In this document: positions 29,284 through 38,097 of the stretch, piece after piece
Layout of the letters: each line of letters starts with the position of its first letter
Numbering within the stretch: position 1 is the first letter of the stretch
Origin: Flavobacteriales bacterium UBA7468
Lineage (GTDB): Bacteria > Bacteroidota > Bacteroidia > Flavobacteriales_D > Crocinitomicaceae
NCBI GenBank assembly: GCA_002478565.1
Contig: DLPC01000019.1
Location: forward strand, 35,154 to 99,153
Length of the DNA: 64,000 bases
Direction: 5' to 3'
The notes under the pieces: generated by a model
What the model saw: the letters and a program-made list of their open reading frames with translations, nothing else
Database searches by the model: none
What the model was told of the DNA's origin: nothing
Position numbers and translations under genes: made by a program

Positions 29284-29862
29284 ATGCAAGTTTGTGTTTA
29301 TTGCGCTTCTAGTGGGCGTATACATCCGGAATATTTTGAGGCTACGTCGCGCTTAGCGCATATACTCGTTGAAAATAATGTAAAAGTTGTTTTTGGTGGT
29401 GGTTCTTCCGGTCTCATGGGGCAATTGGCTGATAGCGTTTTAGCAGCAGGCGGTCAAATCAAGGGTATTATGCCTCAGTTTATGAATGAAGTAGAGTGGG
29501 GGCATACCGGAGTTTCAGACTTCATTTACACTGAGACGATGCACGAACGCAAAGCAAAATTTTTAGAAGGAACGGATGCGCTCATTGCACTACCTGGCGG
29601 CCCTGGAACTTTTGAAGAACTTTTCGAAGCGATTACGCTCAAAAAGCTTGCACAATTCACAAAACCAATCGTAATTCTCAATACAAGAGGGTATTTCAAT
29701 GCCTTTCATCAATTAATGCAACAAGCAGTAGAAGAGCATTTTATGCCTGATGAATTGAAGTATTTATATACAATTGTCAATGCTCCAGAAGAAGTTTTGC
29801 CAGCCATCCAAAATGCACATGGTTGGAATAAAGGCTTGAAAGATGCAGGCAGTTTAAGATAG
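29284..29862 (+). CDS. LOG family Rossmann-fold protein (nucleotide 5'-monophosphate phosphoribohydrolase)
   Basis: A 192-residue protein with the diagnostic PGGPGTFEELFEAI (PGGxGTxxE) motif and the N-terminal GGGSSGLMGQLAD nucleotide-binding segment. LOG-family enzymes (TIGR00730) cleave the N-glycosidic bond of cytokinin riboside monophosphates or AMP-type nucleotides; in bacteria many are purine nucleotide salvage hydrolases. The start MQVCVYCASSGRIHPEYF is typical. It is cytoplasmic and close behind the phoD-like gene. Confidence 0.92.
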   Translation: MQVCVYCASSGRIHPEYFEATSRLAHILVENNVKVVFGGGSSGLMGQLADSVLAAGGQIKGIMPQFMNEVEWGHTGVSDFIYTETMHERKAKFLEGTDALIALPGGPGTFEELFEAITLKKLAQFTKPIVILNTRGYFNAFHQLMQQAVEEHFMPDELKYLYTIVNAPEEVLPAIQNAHGWNKGLKDAGSLR

Positions 29863-29924
29863 CGGCACTATTATTTTTTAGTTAAAATCGGCGAAAATCA
29901 CACTTTGTAGCTATATTAATCGTA

Positions 29925-29936
29925 ATATTGCAATAT
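29925..29936. promoter_or_regulatory. Palindrome ATATTGCAATAT upstream of arsR (candidate ArsR operator)
   Basis: A perfect 12-bp palindrome lies 64 bases before the arsR start in a strongly AT-rich stretch. ArsR-family dimers bind AT-rich dyads overlapping the promoter of their own operon, so this is the natural operator candidate. Function inferred from position. Confidence 0.5.
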
Positions 29937-29999
29937 ATAAATAACGCTGCTGTTTGATGAATTTTATTCTAATCAGTAGTTATAATAAAATAATAAGCC

Positions 30000-30326
30000 A
30001 TGGGAATTACCAAAATAGAAGCCTACTCAGAAGATATTCTCAGTAAAGCTCAGCTATTTAAAGCTTTAGGGCATCCTGCTCGCGTTGCAATACTTGATTT
30101 CCTTGCCAAACAAACTTCTTGTATTTGCGGTGAAATTGTTGCCGAACTCCCGCTGTCTCAAGCGAGCATTTCTCGTCACCTCAATGAATTAAAGGATGCT
30201 GGCTTGATCAAAGGAACCATCAGCGGGACATCTGTGTGTTATTGCATTAACACTGATCAAATACCTCAATTAAATCAATTTTTAAATCAACTCATTTCAC
30301 CAATTGACCAAACTTGTTGCTCATGA
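30000..30326 (+). CDS. arsR: ArsR family arsenic-responsive repressor
   Basis: A 108-residue winged helix-turn-helix repressor. LFKALGHPARVAILDFLA is the N-terminal helix pair; TSCICGEIVAEL (C41, C43) matches the metalloid-sensing ELCVCDL motif of classical ArsR; PLSQASISRHLNELKDAGLI is the recognition helix. Binding of arsenite to the cysteines would release the operator and de-repress the downstream genes. Its stop overlaps the next start (ATGA), the first link in the four-gene ars operon. Confidence 0.95.
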   Translation: MGITKIEAYSEDILSKAQLFKALGHPARVAILDFLAKQTSCICGEIVAELPLSQASISRHLNELKDAGLIKGTISGTSVCYCINTDQIPQLNQFLNQLISPIDQTCCS

Positions 30327-30796
30327 AACTCTCTCAATTTAAAAGTGCTTTGCAACTCGCTAAGCCCGAATCAAATCCACAAATTCTACAAATCAGCGGC
30401 CTTCCCATTGAAGCACACTACCACATTACAGAAATTGGTTTGGTATTGAAAAATTATGTCGATTGTGGAGGAGTAGTGCGTCAAGAACGCAAGGCGAGCA
30501 TGCAAATCTGGCTGGCCAATGATACAGAACATCGTCTTACAACTGAAAAACTCTTAGGTATCATTGAAAAATCTGAACAATTATTTGGTTTAAAAGATGA
30601 AGACCTTGAAGTAGAATACCAAGGCCAGACTATTGAAACATACGGCTTGGTCATTCAAGATTTTGGTTTTCAATTCATAGCAAAGCATACAACATGTCTG
30701 GCACCCGGTCATTGTGGTATTCCAAATGAGCTGCTACCGACTGACATGCAGACGCCAAAGTCTTCTTGTTGCACGCCAAATTCAGGTTGTTGCTGA
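30323..30796 (+). CDS. Cys-rich small protein of the ars operon (DUF6428-like)
   Basis: A 157-residue cytoplasmic protein starting at the ATG that overlaps the arsR stop by 4 bases. The body (YHITEIGLVLKNYVDCGGVVRQ, ASMQIWLANDTEHRLTTEKL) matches, as I recall, the DUF6428 family often found between arsR and acr3 in Bacteroidota. The C-terminus carries a cysteine cluster (SSCCTPNSGCC) with four cysteines, plus C in TTCLAPGHCG, which could bind arsenite and hand it to the pump or sensor. That role is inference. Confidence 0.8.
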   Translation: MKLSQFKSALQLAKPESNPQILQISGLPIEAHYHITEIGLVLKNYVDCGGVVRQERKASMQIWLANDTEHRLTTEKLLGIIEKSEQLFGLKDEDLEVEYQGQTIETYGLVIQDFGFQFIAKHTTCLAPGHCGIPNELLPTDMQTPKSSCCTPNSGCC

Positions 30797-30839
30797 TTCA
30801 AAATATGAAAGGAAAAACGTTAGTTAAAAAAGGAAACTT

Positions 30840-31874
30840 ATGAAAAACAAACGCCTCAATTTCGTTGACCGCTACCTTACCTTGTGGATATTTCTTGCCA
30901 TGGGGCTAGGGGTAGGCATCGGTAATCTATTTGATGGAATCGATCAATGGATCAATCAATTTTCAGTGGGTACAACAAATATTCCATTGGCAATTGGTTT
31001 GATCATCATGATGATTCCTCCATTGGTAAAAGTGGATTTCAAGAAAATCCCCATCGTGTTTAAAAATAAAAAACTACTATTTAGTTCGCTGCTGATCACA
31101 TGGGTTGTGGGGCCTTTCTTGATGTTTGTGTTAGCTACAACCTTCCTTAATAATGACCCTGAATACCTGACGGGCTTAATTATTATCGGCTTAGCTCCGT
31201 GCATTGCGATGGTCATTGTTTGGAATGAACTCGCAGGAGGAAATCGAGAATTAGCAGCTGGATTGGTTGGCGTTAATAGTCTTTTACAGGTCTTTTTCTT
31301 TTCAGCCTATGCCTATTTCTACCTTGAAATCATGCTTCCATTATTTGGATTTGATTCCATTCAAATTGATTTAGGATTTTGGGAGGTTGCTAAAACAGTT
31401 GGGATTTATCTTGGCTTACCTTTTGGGGTTGCAGTCATTCTGCGTTATTGGGTAACATCGACTAAAGGTGAGGCTTATTTGAATACCAAAGTCATCCCGC
31501 GCATCTCACCCTATACCTTGTATGCACTGCTTTTTACAATTGTAGTGATGTTTAGTTTAAAAGGACAGTTAATCGCTGCCTTGCCACTAGATGTTATGAA
31601 GGTCGCTTTACCATTGGTAATCTTCTTTTTAATCATGTTTTTCTTCATGTTTTTGGTTGCTAAACTTTTGGGCTCTAGTTATTCAGAAACCGCCACCGTT
31701 GCTTTTACAGCTGCAGGCAATAATTTTGAACTGGCCATAGCGGTCTCTATCGGTGTATTTGGCCTCAATTCAGGACAAGCATTTGCTGGCGTAATTGGGC
31801 CGCTTGTGGAGGTTCCTGCCCTGATTCTATTGGTGAAAGCAAGTTTATATTTAAAGAATTATTTTCAAAAATAA
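30840..31874 (+). CDS. acr3: Arsenite efflux permease, ACR3 family
   Basis: A 344-residue inner-membrane protein with ten hydrophobic helices. The conserved GLAPCIAMVIVWNELAGG holds the essential transport cysteine of ACR3, and TAAGNNFELAIAVSIG is the second signature. It exports arsenite by the proton motive force. It is the third gene of the ars operon; 43 bases separate it from the preceding gene and 7 from arsC. Confidence 0.96.
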   Translation: MKNKRLNFVDRYLTLWIFLAMGLGVGIGNLFDGIDQWINQFSVGTTNIPLAIGLIIMMIPPLVKVDFKKIPIVFKNKKLLFSSLLITWVVGPFLMFVLATTFLNNDPEYLTGLIIIGLAPCIAMVIVWNELAGGNRELAAGLVGVNSLLQVFFFSAYAYFYLEIMLPLFGFDSIQIDLGFWEVAKTVGIYLGLPFGVAVILRYWVTSTKGEAYLNTKVIPRISPYTLYALLFTIVVMFSLKGQLIAALPLDVMKVALPLVIFFLIMFFFMFLVAKLLGSSYSETATVAFTAAGNNFELAIAVSIGVFGLNSGQAFAGVIGPLVEVPALILLVKASLYLKNYFQK

Positions 31875-31881
31875 GGCACCT

Positions 31882-32289
31882 ATGAAAAAGAACGTTTTAG
31901 TACTTTGTACCGGCAACAGTTGCAGAAGCCAATTGGCAGAAGCTTATTTGCGTTATTTCCACGGCGACAAAGCCAATATTTATAGCGCTGGTGTTGAAAC
32001 GCATGGTGTCAACCCGCGTGCAATTGACACAATGCTTGAAGATGGCATCGACATCAATCAACATACTTCCAATCATGTCGACGAATACCTTCATATTCCG
32101 TTTGATTTGATCCTGACCGTTTGCGACCACGCCAGTGAACGCTGCCCAATTTTTCCGAGCACCGCAAAACGCATTCATCACAATTTCTCAGACCCAGCCA
32201 AAGCAACAGGCTCTGAGGATGAAATCTTGGCTGAATTTAGAAAGGTAAGGGAGCAAATCAAGGCGTTTTGTAAAATATTAGAAATCTAA
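31882..32289 (+). CDS. arsC: Arsenate reductase, thioredoxin-coupled (LMW-PTP fold)
   Basis: A 135-residue enzyme of low-molecular-weight tyrosine phosphatase fold. The P-loop CTGNSCRS supplies C9, and C81 and C88 (in TVCDHASERC) match the C10-C82-C89 disulfide relay of Staphylococcus ArsC. It therefore should reduce arsenate to arsenite with electrons from thioredoxin, feeding the ACR3 pump. A thioredoxin is encoded 7 kb away at 39209-39571, though not as part of this operon. Last gene of the ars unit, before a bidirectional terminator. Confidence 0.95.
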   Translation: MKKNVLVLCTGNSCRSQLAEAYLRYFHGDKANIYSAGVETHGVNPRAIDTMLEDGIDINQHTSNHVDEYLHIPFDLILTVCDHASERCPIFPSTAKRIHHNFSDPAKATGSEDEILAEFRKVREQIKAFCKILEI

Positions 32290-32332
32290 TTTTCTTTCTT
32301 CCTCCAGAAGCTACTCAAAAATAAATTAAAAA

Positions 32333-32359
32333 GAAAACCCCGCCAAAAGCGGGGTTTTC
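32333..32359. terminator. Bidirectional terminator between arsC and katG
   Basis: Arms GAAAACCCCGC (32333-32343) and GCGGGGTTTTC (32349-32359) form an 11-bp GC-rich stem with a 5-base loop. A/T tracts on both sides let it terminate both the plus-strand ars operon and the minus-strand katG transcript. Confidence 0.93.
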
Positions 32360-32390
32360 CATTTTTTGTAGTGTCGTTTTCCTACTTGAT

Positions 32391-34694
32391 TTATTTCAAA
32401 TCAAAACGGTCCGCCATCATGACTTTTGTCCATGCTGCGATGAAATCCTTGATGAATTTCTCCTTCGCATCTGCACTTGCATAAACTTCGGCAATCGCAC
32501 GAAGTTCTGAATGTGAACCATAGATTAAGTCCGCACGTGTGGCTGTATATACAACAGCTCCTGTCTTGCGGTCGCGTCCTTCGAATAGCTCTTGATCAGC
32601 ATCTATTGGCTTCCATACGATACTCATATCCAAAAGATTGACAAAAAAGTCATTGCTAAGTGCACCGACATTTTTAGTAAATACTCCTTTATTTGAATCA
32701 TCATAATTGGTGCCCAAAACACGCAAGCCTCCTATTAATACCGTCATTTCCGGAGCTGTCAAATTGAGCAATTGTGCTTTATCCACCATCAATTCTTCAG
32801 TACTCAATGTGTATTGTGTTTTCTTGTAATTTCTAAAAGCATCTGCCATCGGTTCGAGCACGGCAAAAGATGCGACATCTGTTTGCGCTTGCGTTGCATC
32901 CATTCGGCCTGGCACAAAAGGAACTGTTGCATTCACACCTGCATTTTTTGCAGCTTGCTCGAGCGCTGCGGCGCCACCTAAGACAATGAGATCTGCTAAT
33001 GAAACTTTCTTGGCGCCGCCTTTAGCATTGAAATCTTTTTGGATTTGTGTATACACTGCTAACACTTTTGATAATTGAGCAGGATTATTAACCGCCCAAT
33101 TGCGTTGTGGCTCTAGTGCAATACGTGCTCCGTTGGCACCACCTCTGCGGTCAGAGTCGCGGTATGTTGAAGCCGATGCCCATGCTGTCTCAACGAGCTC
33201 GCCAATACTTAAACCTGATTTTAATATCTGCGCTTTTAAATTTGTAATATCAGTTGCATCGATCACGGCATGGTTCAATGCAGGAATTGGATCTTGCCAA
33301 ATGAGGTCTTCTTTCGGAGCTTCTGGGCCCATGTAGCGTGTACTCGGACCCATGTCGCGATGCGTTAACTTAAACCAAGCCTTTGCAAATGCTTCCTCAA
33401 AAGCTTTTGGATCGTCCATGAATTTTTTAGAGATCGGTCCGTAGATTGGGTCAAAACGGAGCGCTAGATCTGTGGTGAGCATAGTAGGCTTATGCTTGAC
33501 ATTTGGATCAAAAGCATCCGGAATAAAAGCATCTGCATCTTTTGCTACCCATTGCTTGGCTCCGGCAGGGCTTGTGGTGAGCTCCCATTCATAACCAAAT
33601 AATATTTGAAAGTAGGCGTGTGTCCAACGTGTTGGTTGAGAAGTCCAGGTCACTTCCAAGCCCGATGTAATGGCGTCTTTTCCTTTTCCTGATTTGTAGC
33701 TTGAGGTCCAGCCAAATCCTTGCTCTTCAATTGGTGCTGCTTCTGGTTCTTTTCCAACATGACTTGCAGGCCCCGCGCCATGTGTTTTGCCAAAGGTATG
33801 GCCACCTGCAATGAGGGCGACCGTTTCTTCATCATTCATTCCCATGCGTCCGAAAGTTTCACGAATATCCTTAGCCGACAAAAGCGGGTCTGGATTTCCA
33901 TTCGGACCTTCTGGATTGACGTAAATCAGACCCATTTGAACTGCTGCAAGTGGATTCTCTAATTTTCTACCCTCAGCATAGCGTTGGTCATCGAGCCATT
34001 TGGTTTCTTTACCCCAATACACATCGAGTTCTGGCTCCCAGACATCTACTCGGCCAGCAGAGAAGCCATAGGTTTTAAAACCCATTTGCTCGAGCGCTAC
34101 ATTTCCTGCCAATACCATGAGGTCGGCCCAAGATATTTTATTGCCATATTTCTGCTTAACTGGCCAAAGTAATCTTCGGGCTTTGTCAAGATTTCCGTTA
34201 TCAGGCCAACTGTTCAAAGGCGCAAAACGTTGCTGGCCCGCTGAAGAGCCGCCACGACCATCGCCCGTGCGGTAAGTACCTGCACTATGCCATGCCATGC
34301 GAATAAATAAAGGACCATAATTGCCAAAATCAGCTGGCCACCAGTCCTGAGATTCAGTCAATACCTTTTTGATATCTGCTTTTAAAGCATAGTAATCAAG
34401 CGTTGAGAATGCTTTTTGGTAATTAAAATCCTGGCCCATCGGATTAGATAGGTCTGAGTTTTGGCGTAAAATCGATAAATCTAGTTGATTTGGCCACCAG
34501 TCTCGATTGGTAGTCCCGTTTGAATTCACCACAGGATTTACGTGAGCTGCTGCAGCTGTACCAGCCCCATGCATCACAGGGCATTGTCCTGCTGTTGGTG
34601 GCGGTGGCGGAGGGGGAGGCGTGTTTTTCTTTCCTTTTTGAGCGGCAAGACTAAATGCCAGGCCAAAACTCAAGAGTAAATAAACTTTTTTCAT
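32391..34694 (-). CDS. katG: Catalase-peroxidase with signal peptide
   Basis: A 767-residue two-domain heme peroxidase. In the active N-terminal half, R132, W135 and H136 (RMAWHSAG) form the distal pocket, H299 (GGHTFGKTHG) is the proximal ligand, and W135, Y258 (LIYVNPEGP) and M284 make the covalent adduct required for catalase activity. The C-terminal half is the usual inactive repeat. Oddly, the protein starts with a signal peptide (MKKVYLLLSFGLAFSLAAQ) and a run of eight prolines before the normal N-terminal PVMHG, so it is likely periplasmic rather than cytoplasmic. It is a single-gene unit. Confidence 0.96.
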   Translation of the reverse strand: MKKVYLLLSFGLAFSLAAQKGKKNTPPPPPPPPTAGQCPVMHGAGTAAAAHVNPVVNSNGTTNRDWWPNQLDLSILRQNSDLSNPMGQDFNYQKAFSTLDYYALKADIKKVLTESQDWWPADFGNYGPLFIRMAWHSAGTYRTGDGRGGSSAGQQRFAPLNSWPDNGNLDKARRLLWPVKQKYGNKISWADLMVLAGNVALEQMGFKTYGFSAGRVDVWEPELDVYWGKETKWLDDQRYAEGRKLENPLAAVQMGLIYVNPEGPNGNPDPLLSAKDIRETFGRMGMNDEETVALIAGGHTFGKTHGAGPASHVGKEPEAAPIEEQGFGWTSSYKSGKGKDAITSGLEVTWTSQPTRWTHAYFQILFGYEWELTTSPAGAKQWVAKDADAFIPDAFDPNVKHKPTMLTTDLALRFDPIYGPISKKFMDDPKAFEEAFAKAWFKLTHRDMGPSTRYMGPEAPKEDLIWQDPIPALNHAVIDATDITNLKAQILKSGLSIGELVETAWASASTYRDSDRRGGANGARIALEPQRNWAVNNPAQLSKVLAVYTQIQKDFNAKGGAKKVSLADLIVLGGAAALEQAAKNAGVNATVPFVPGRMDATQAQTDVASFAVLEPMADAFRNYKKTQYTLSTEELMVDKAQLLNLTAPEMTVLIGGLRVLGTNYDDSNKGVFTKNVGALSNDFFVNLLDMSIVWKPIDADQELFEGRDRKTGAVVYTATRADLIYGSHSELRAIAEVYASADAKEKFIKDFIAAWTKVMMADRFDLK

Positions 34695-34785
34695 AGCAAT
34701 GTGATTAATGTTTAGCCCAAAAATAGGCCAAGCATTGTGTTGCTATTTATCAATAGAATTTATAAACACATCAATTCCTTCTATA

Positions 34786-35955
34786 TTATCTGATGGTGAA
34801 GGTAAAAGTAGCCTGCGGAGTTTTAAGAAAGTAGATACCCGTCGCAAATTCAAGAGTTAGACTTTGTTTACCAGGTTGAAGGTTTCCGGCTTGCAGAATT
34901 GTACCGTCCAAACTAATAATTTTATAGGTAATCTCTTCACTTGTCGAATTGCTATAATTCAATTTCCCATCTATCGGATTAGGCCAAAAATGCAATAGAT
35001 TAAAGTTGTGTGGTTGTATTTCGGCACCACCAATTTTAATCGCAACTGAATTGCTACAAAGTAAATTGTCATTGCGCAAATCGAAATAAGATACATTAAC
35101 AAATGAATCGAGCAACGACTGACTTTTTATTAAAATATCAAAACGCTCACCTGGATACAAATCTACATACTCAGCAGACAACGCGATTGGTATGCGCCTG
35201 CCGTCAGCATTAATCATATCTATTTCAAGGGAAGCCGGAAAGCTGTATCGAACACGGCTGTAGCTCACGTTGGCCAAACGTAAAGCGATATTTTGATTGG
35301 TAAGCCCAAGGATGTCGTGCTCGCCAGTAAGTAGTTGACTGCCACTTTTTCCATTGATCATGAAGTAATTGGCTTCATACAAGTGAAAAGACCCAGGCGA
35401 AAGAGGGTTTTGATTCCAGTTAAGGTTGAATTCCGAAGCAAGCAAGGGGTATTCTTCCGTATATGCTGGAGTGTTAGCATTCAATGATCCTGAACCAGTA
35501 GGGGGGTCAACGATGACCATTCCGTACATGCCCATTGCCAAGTGTAATGTTGTCAGAACATGACAATGGTACAAAAATGTGCCAGCATGCGTGCATTTGA
35601 ATTTGTAATCAAAAGATTGATTAGGTAGGATATCTTGTGACGTATGGCCTACACCATCATTTGCCTGATTGACATCTAGACCATGAAAGTGGATGGTGTG
35701 CATTTCTGGAGAATTATTCTTGAAGTGAACAATTGCACTATCACCTTCCGTAAATCGAAGGATAGGACCAGGAAGGAATATTTTATTGCCAGGTAACGGG
35801 GGCGTGTTGTCACCGTAGCCCCAAAACTCCACTTCAGTTCCATTTTCCAATTCATATACGCCATTCATTCGAGCTTGCAGCCAATACTCAATGATGGTTT
35901 GCCCGTTTATATGATAACCGAGTAACAGGAACAATATGCTGAATAGTATCTTCAT
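34786..35955 (-). CDS. Multicopper oxidase N-terminal half with T9SS sorting domain
   Basis: A 389-residue secreted cupredoxin protein. After a signal peptide (ends in INGQT), domain 1 holds HTIHFHG (H86, H89, H91) and YHCHVLTTLH (H130, C131, H132, H138): half of a trinuclear copper site plus a complete type 1 copper site with the spacing seen in two-domain laccases that carry type 1 copper in domain 1. A second cupredoxin-like domain follows without copper ligands. The C-terminal 70 residues (WPNPIDGKLNYSNS to the end) are a T9SS type A sorting domain, so it is exported to the cell surface. The other half of the trinuclear site appears to be on the adjacent gene, 2 bases upstream. Confidence 0.88.
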   Translation of the reverse strand: MKILFSILFLLLGYHINGQTIIEYWLQARMNGVYELENGTEVEFWGYGDNTPPLPGNKIFLPGPILRFTEGDSAIVHFKNNSPEMHTIHFHGLDVNQANDGVGHTSQDILPNQSFDYKFKCTHAGTFLYHCHVLTTLHLAMGMYGMVIVDPPTGSGSLNANTPAYTEEYPLLASEFNLNWNQNPLSPGSFHLYEANYFMINGKSGSQLLTGEHDILGLTNQNIALRLANVSYSRVRYSFPASLEIDMINADGRRIPIALSAEYVDLYPGERFDILIKSQSLLDSFVNVSYFDLRNDNLLCSNSVAIKIGGAEIQPHNFNLLHFWPNPIDGKLNYSNSTSEEITYKIISLDGTILQAGNLQPGKQSLTLEFATGIYFLKTPQATFTFTIR

Positions 35956-35957
35956 AT

Positions 35958-36800
35958 CTATGGTTCTATCATCAACATGGTCATCATTCCGCCTGGATAT
36001 CCTCCATTACTCGTGTTGGCTATTAAATTGTGATCATGCACAGGGTAAGACCCCGGCTTATCTGGAACCAATAAAAGTATCATGGCGTCGTTTTGCAAAA
36101 TTGGCCCTGAATCTTTTTCCCAATTGCTGCGATTGGGTAGCATCGTACTATGAATAATTTTAAAATGATATCCATGAAAATGAAGCGAATGTGGCATTGA
36201 ACCAACATTGACAACACAGATATAAATGCTATCACCAACATGTCCGTTCACTAGACCAAGCGAATCATTCATATTCAATGGGTAATCTGAACCATTGATT
36301 GTAAATACATTTGGTCGGTATGGGTAGGGAAAAGCACCATTGTTTTGCCCCACAAATTGCGCATTGATATTTGCTTGAGTTTCCCAGAGCTCCCAATAAA
36401 AGTGTTGGGAATTGGAAATTCCAGAAATGATCGAAAAACTACCCCCCAATAGCTTCCCAGAAAAATCTTGGCAAACAAGCGTGTAAATTTTAGTTCCGCT
36501 AATATTTCTAGTAATAGTTACCTCCGCAAGCGCTGGCACCACCACTGCAGATAATTGATCATTCCATGCTAATTCATGTGCAATTGTGTCGAGATTGTGA
36601 ATGGTAATTGGTAAGGTGGTCGCTTGACTGCTATAATATGGCGTAGGGTGAATGTCTTGCAAGGTATCCAGACGCAGCGTGGTTTTATATATACTTTCAG
36701 TTGCAATTTGATAATATGCAGTTCTAATGTAGATATCTATTGCACTCGCATCAGTAGCATAGAACAGAATGACACAAAGGAAAGTGACCCAAGACTTCAT
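35958..36800 (-). CDS. Multicopper-oxidase-like cupredoxin protein, C-terminal half type
   Basis: A 280-residue exported protein (signal peptide to about residue 20). It has two cupredoxin-like domains. The second shows SMPHSLHFHG (H207, H209) and a later VHDHN (H255, H257), exactly the ligand pairs that complete a trinuclear copper cluster, but HDH instead of HCH means it has no type 1 copper site. The C-terminal MMTMLMIEP has no T9SS tail. It lies 2 bases upstream of the T9SS multicopper-oxidase half, with which it is clearly co-transcribed. I read it as the partner subunit of a split oxidase. Confidence 0.82.
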   Translation of the reverse strand: MKSWVTFLCVILFYATDASAIDIYIRTAYYQIATESIYKTTLRLDTLQDIHPTPYYSSQATTLPITIHNLDTIAHELAWNDQLSAVVVPALAEVTITRNISGTKIYTLVCQDFSGKLLGGSFSIISGISNSQHFYWELWETQANINAQFVGQNNGAFPYPYRPNVFTINGSDYPLNMNDSLGLVNGHVGDSIYICVVNVGSMPHSLHFHGYHFKIIHSTMLPNRSNWEKDSGPILQNDAMILLLVPDKPGSYPVHDHNLIANTSNGGYPGGMMTMLMIEP

Positions 36801-36816
36801 GATGTAAAATTACGGC

Positions 36817-37713
36817 TTATCTCAACACCTTATAAAAAACCATGACCGGAAAATGATCAGAAGGATAACTAAGGCCAAAAGTTGCGGTATCTACTTTGCA
36901 TTCAAAAGGAATAATGCTGTCTGTACCAAAAATATAGTCGATGCGTTTGTCATCGGTTGAAGTTTTTGTAAAACCGTTAAATGTCGGAGGAAAGCCTATT
37001 TCATGGTATTTCTTACCTTTCTTTCGATCAGGTATTCGTAGACAAGAAAAGTCTTTGAATTGCGCCTTGATCAATTCAATTCCAGCATCAGTTTCTTCCA
37101 TATTGAAATCACCTAAAAGAATAACTGGTGTATTTAAATCATTCAAAGACGCTATAGTATTAGGATCCTTCAAAAAAATTGCAATTTGCGCTAAAATCAA
37201 TTCAGCAGAACGCAAGCGCGCCTCCACACCAATATGGTCAAAGTGCGTATTGAAAACCCAGATGAGTTCTTGTGGATTGTTTCTTTTTTTCAAGAGTGCA
37301 TAAGTGCAAATCCTATTGAGTGCGGCATCCCAACCTTTTGACGGTATTTCAGGAGTAGGTGACAACCAAAAAGTACCACTGCGCAATGCCTCAAATTTAG
37401 TCGAGTCATAGAAAATAGGGGAGTACTCTCCTTTGTTTTGGCCATCGTCTCTTCCCACGCCAACAAACTTGTATTGAGGTAAAAGGGTTTGTAAATCAAG
37501 CAATTGATTATTCAATACTTCTTGAAAACCAATTACTTCAATCTGATTTTTCAATACATAGTTGGAAATAGGCACTTTTCTTTCTGACCAATCGTTTGCC
37601 AAATCTGTATGGCCGTCGTAGCGAATATTGTATGTAGCTACCGAGCCAAATTGCGCGGAGATAAAAAAGGTTTTAAAAGCAAACGCGAGGTACAATAGCT
37701 TTGAGAGTTTCAT
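36817..37713 (-). CDS. Secreted endonuclease/exonuclease/phosphatase family protein
   Basis: A 298-residue EEP-fold protein with a signal peptide ending in ISAQ. VATYNIRYDG, GFQEVLNNQ (metal Glu), NTHFDHIG, LLGDFNMEE (catalytic Asp/Asn) and YPSDHFPV (catalytic His) are all present. It resembles the secreted metal-dependent hydrolase group (PF03372) rather than DNase I proper; substrates could be nucleic acid or phosphodiesters. It is 16 bases upstream of the split multicopper oxidase genes on the same strand. Confidence 0.88.
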   Translation of the reverse strand: MKLSKLLYLAFAFKTFFISAQFGSVATYNIRYDGHTDLANDWSERKVPISNYVLKNQIEVIGFQEVLNNQLLDLQTLLPQYKFVGVGRDDGQNKGEYSPIFYDSTKFEALRSGTFWLSPTPEIPSKGWDAALNRICTYALLKKRNNPQELIWVFNTHFDHIGVEARLRSAELILAQIAIFLKDPNTIASLNDLNTPVILLGDFNMEETDAGIELIKAQFKDFSCLRIPDRKKGKKYHEIGFPPTFNGFTKTSTDDKRIDYIFGTDSIIPFECKVDTATFGLSYPSDHFPVMVFYKVLR

Positions 37714-37749
37714 ATCATAAAGTTATGAATATGAAAGACATATTGATTT

Positions 37750-38058
37750 TTAGTGCTGCTGATTTTTTTCTTTGATCAACTCATCAATTTCAAGAATTTC
37801 ACCATCTTTAAATTGATCACCAACAATAAATAAAAGGGCTTTTTTGCGCTTATCACCATTTTCAAAATAAAAAACCTCCTGACCATATTCCAACTCTACG
37901 CCACTGTTTGACAGCGGATTTAAATTAGGATTCATTACGCCGGGAATGACTAAAGGGATAGACTTTAAGCTACCGTTGTGAAATGTTAATTTCACCGATT
38001 TTTGAGAAAATATGGTCGTAGATAAAATAATAAACAGGGTAAAAAGAATATTTTTCAT
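37750..38058 (-). CDS. Small secreted hypothetical protein
   Basis: A 102-residue protein with a signal peptide (MKNILFTLFIILSTTIFSQ) and an 80-residue domain rich in beta structure (KSVKLTFHNGSLKSIPLVIPG, GVELEYGQEVFYFENGDKRK). It has no recognised motif. The VMNPNLNPLSNSG segment is Pro/Asn-rich and ends with a charged tail. It lies between the EEP gene and the slipin gene on the same strand. I do not know its function. Confidence 0.65.
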   Translation of the reverse strand: MKNILFTLFIILSTTIFSQKSVKLTFHNGSLKSIPLVIPGVMNPNLNPLSNSGVELEYGQEVFYFENGDKRKKALLFIVGDQFKDGEILEIDELIKEKNQQH

Positions 38059-38097
38059 TCAATGGTAACAATAGCAAAAATCAAATGTTTGGAATTA

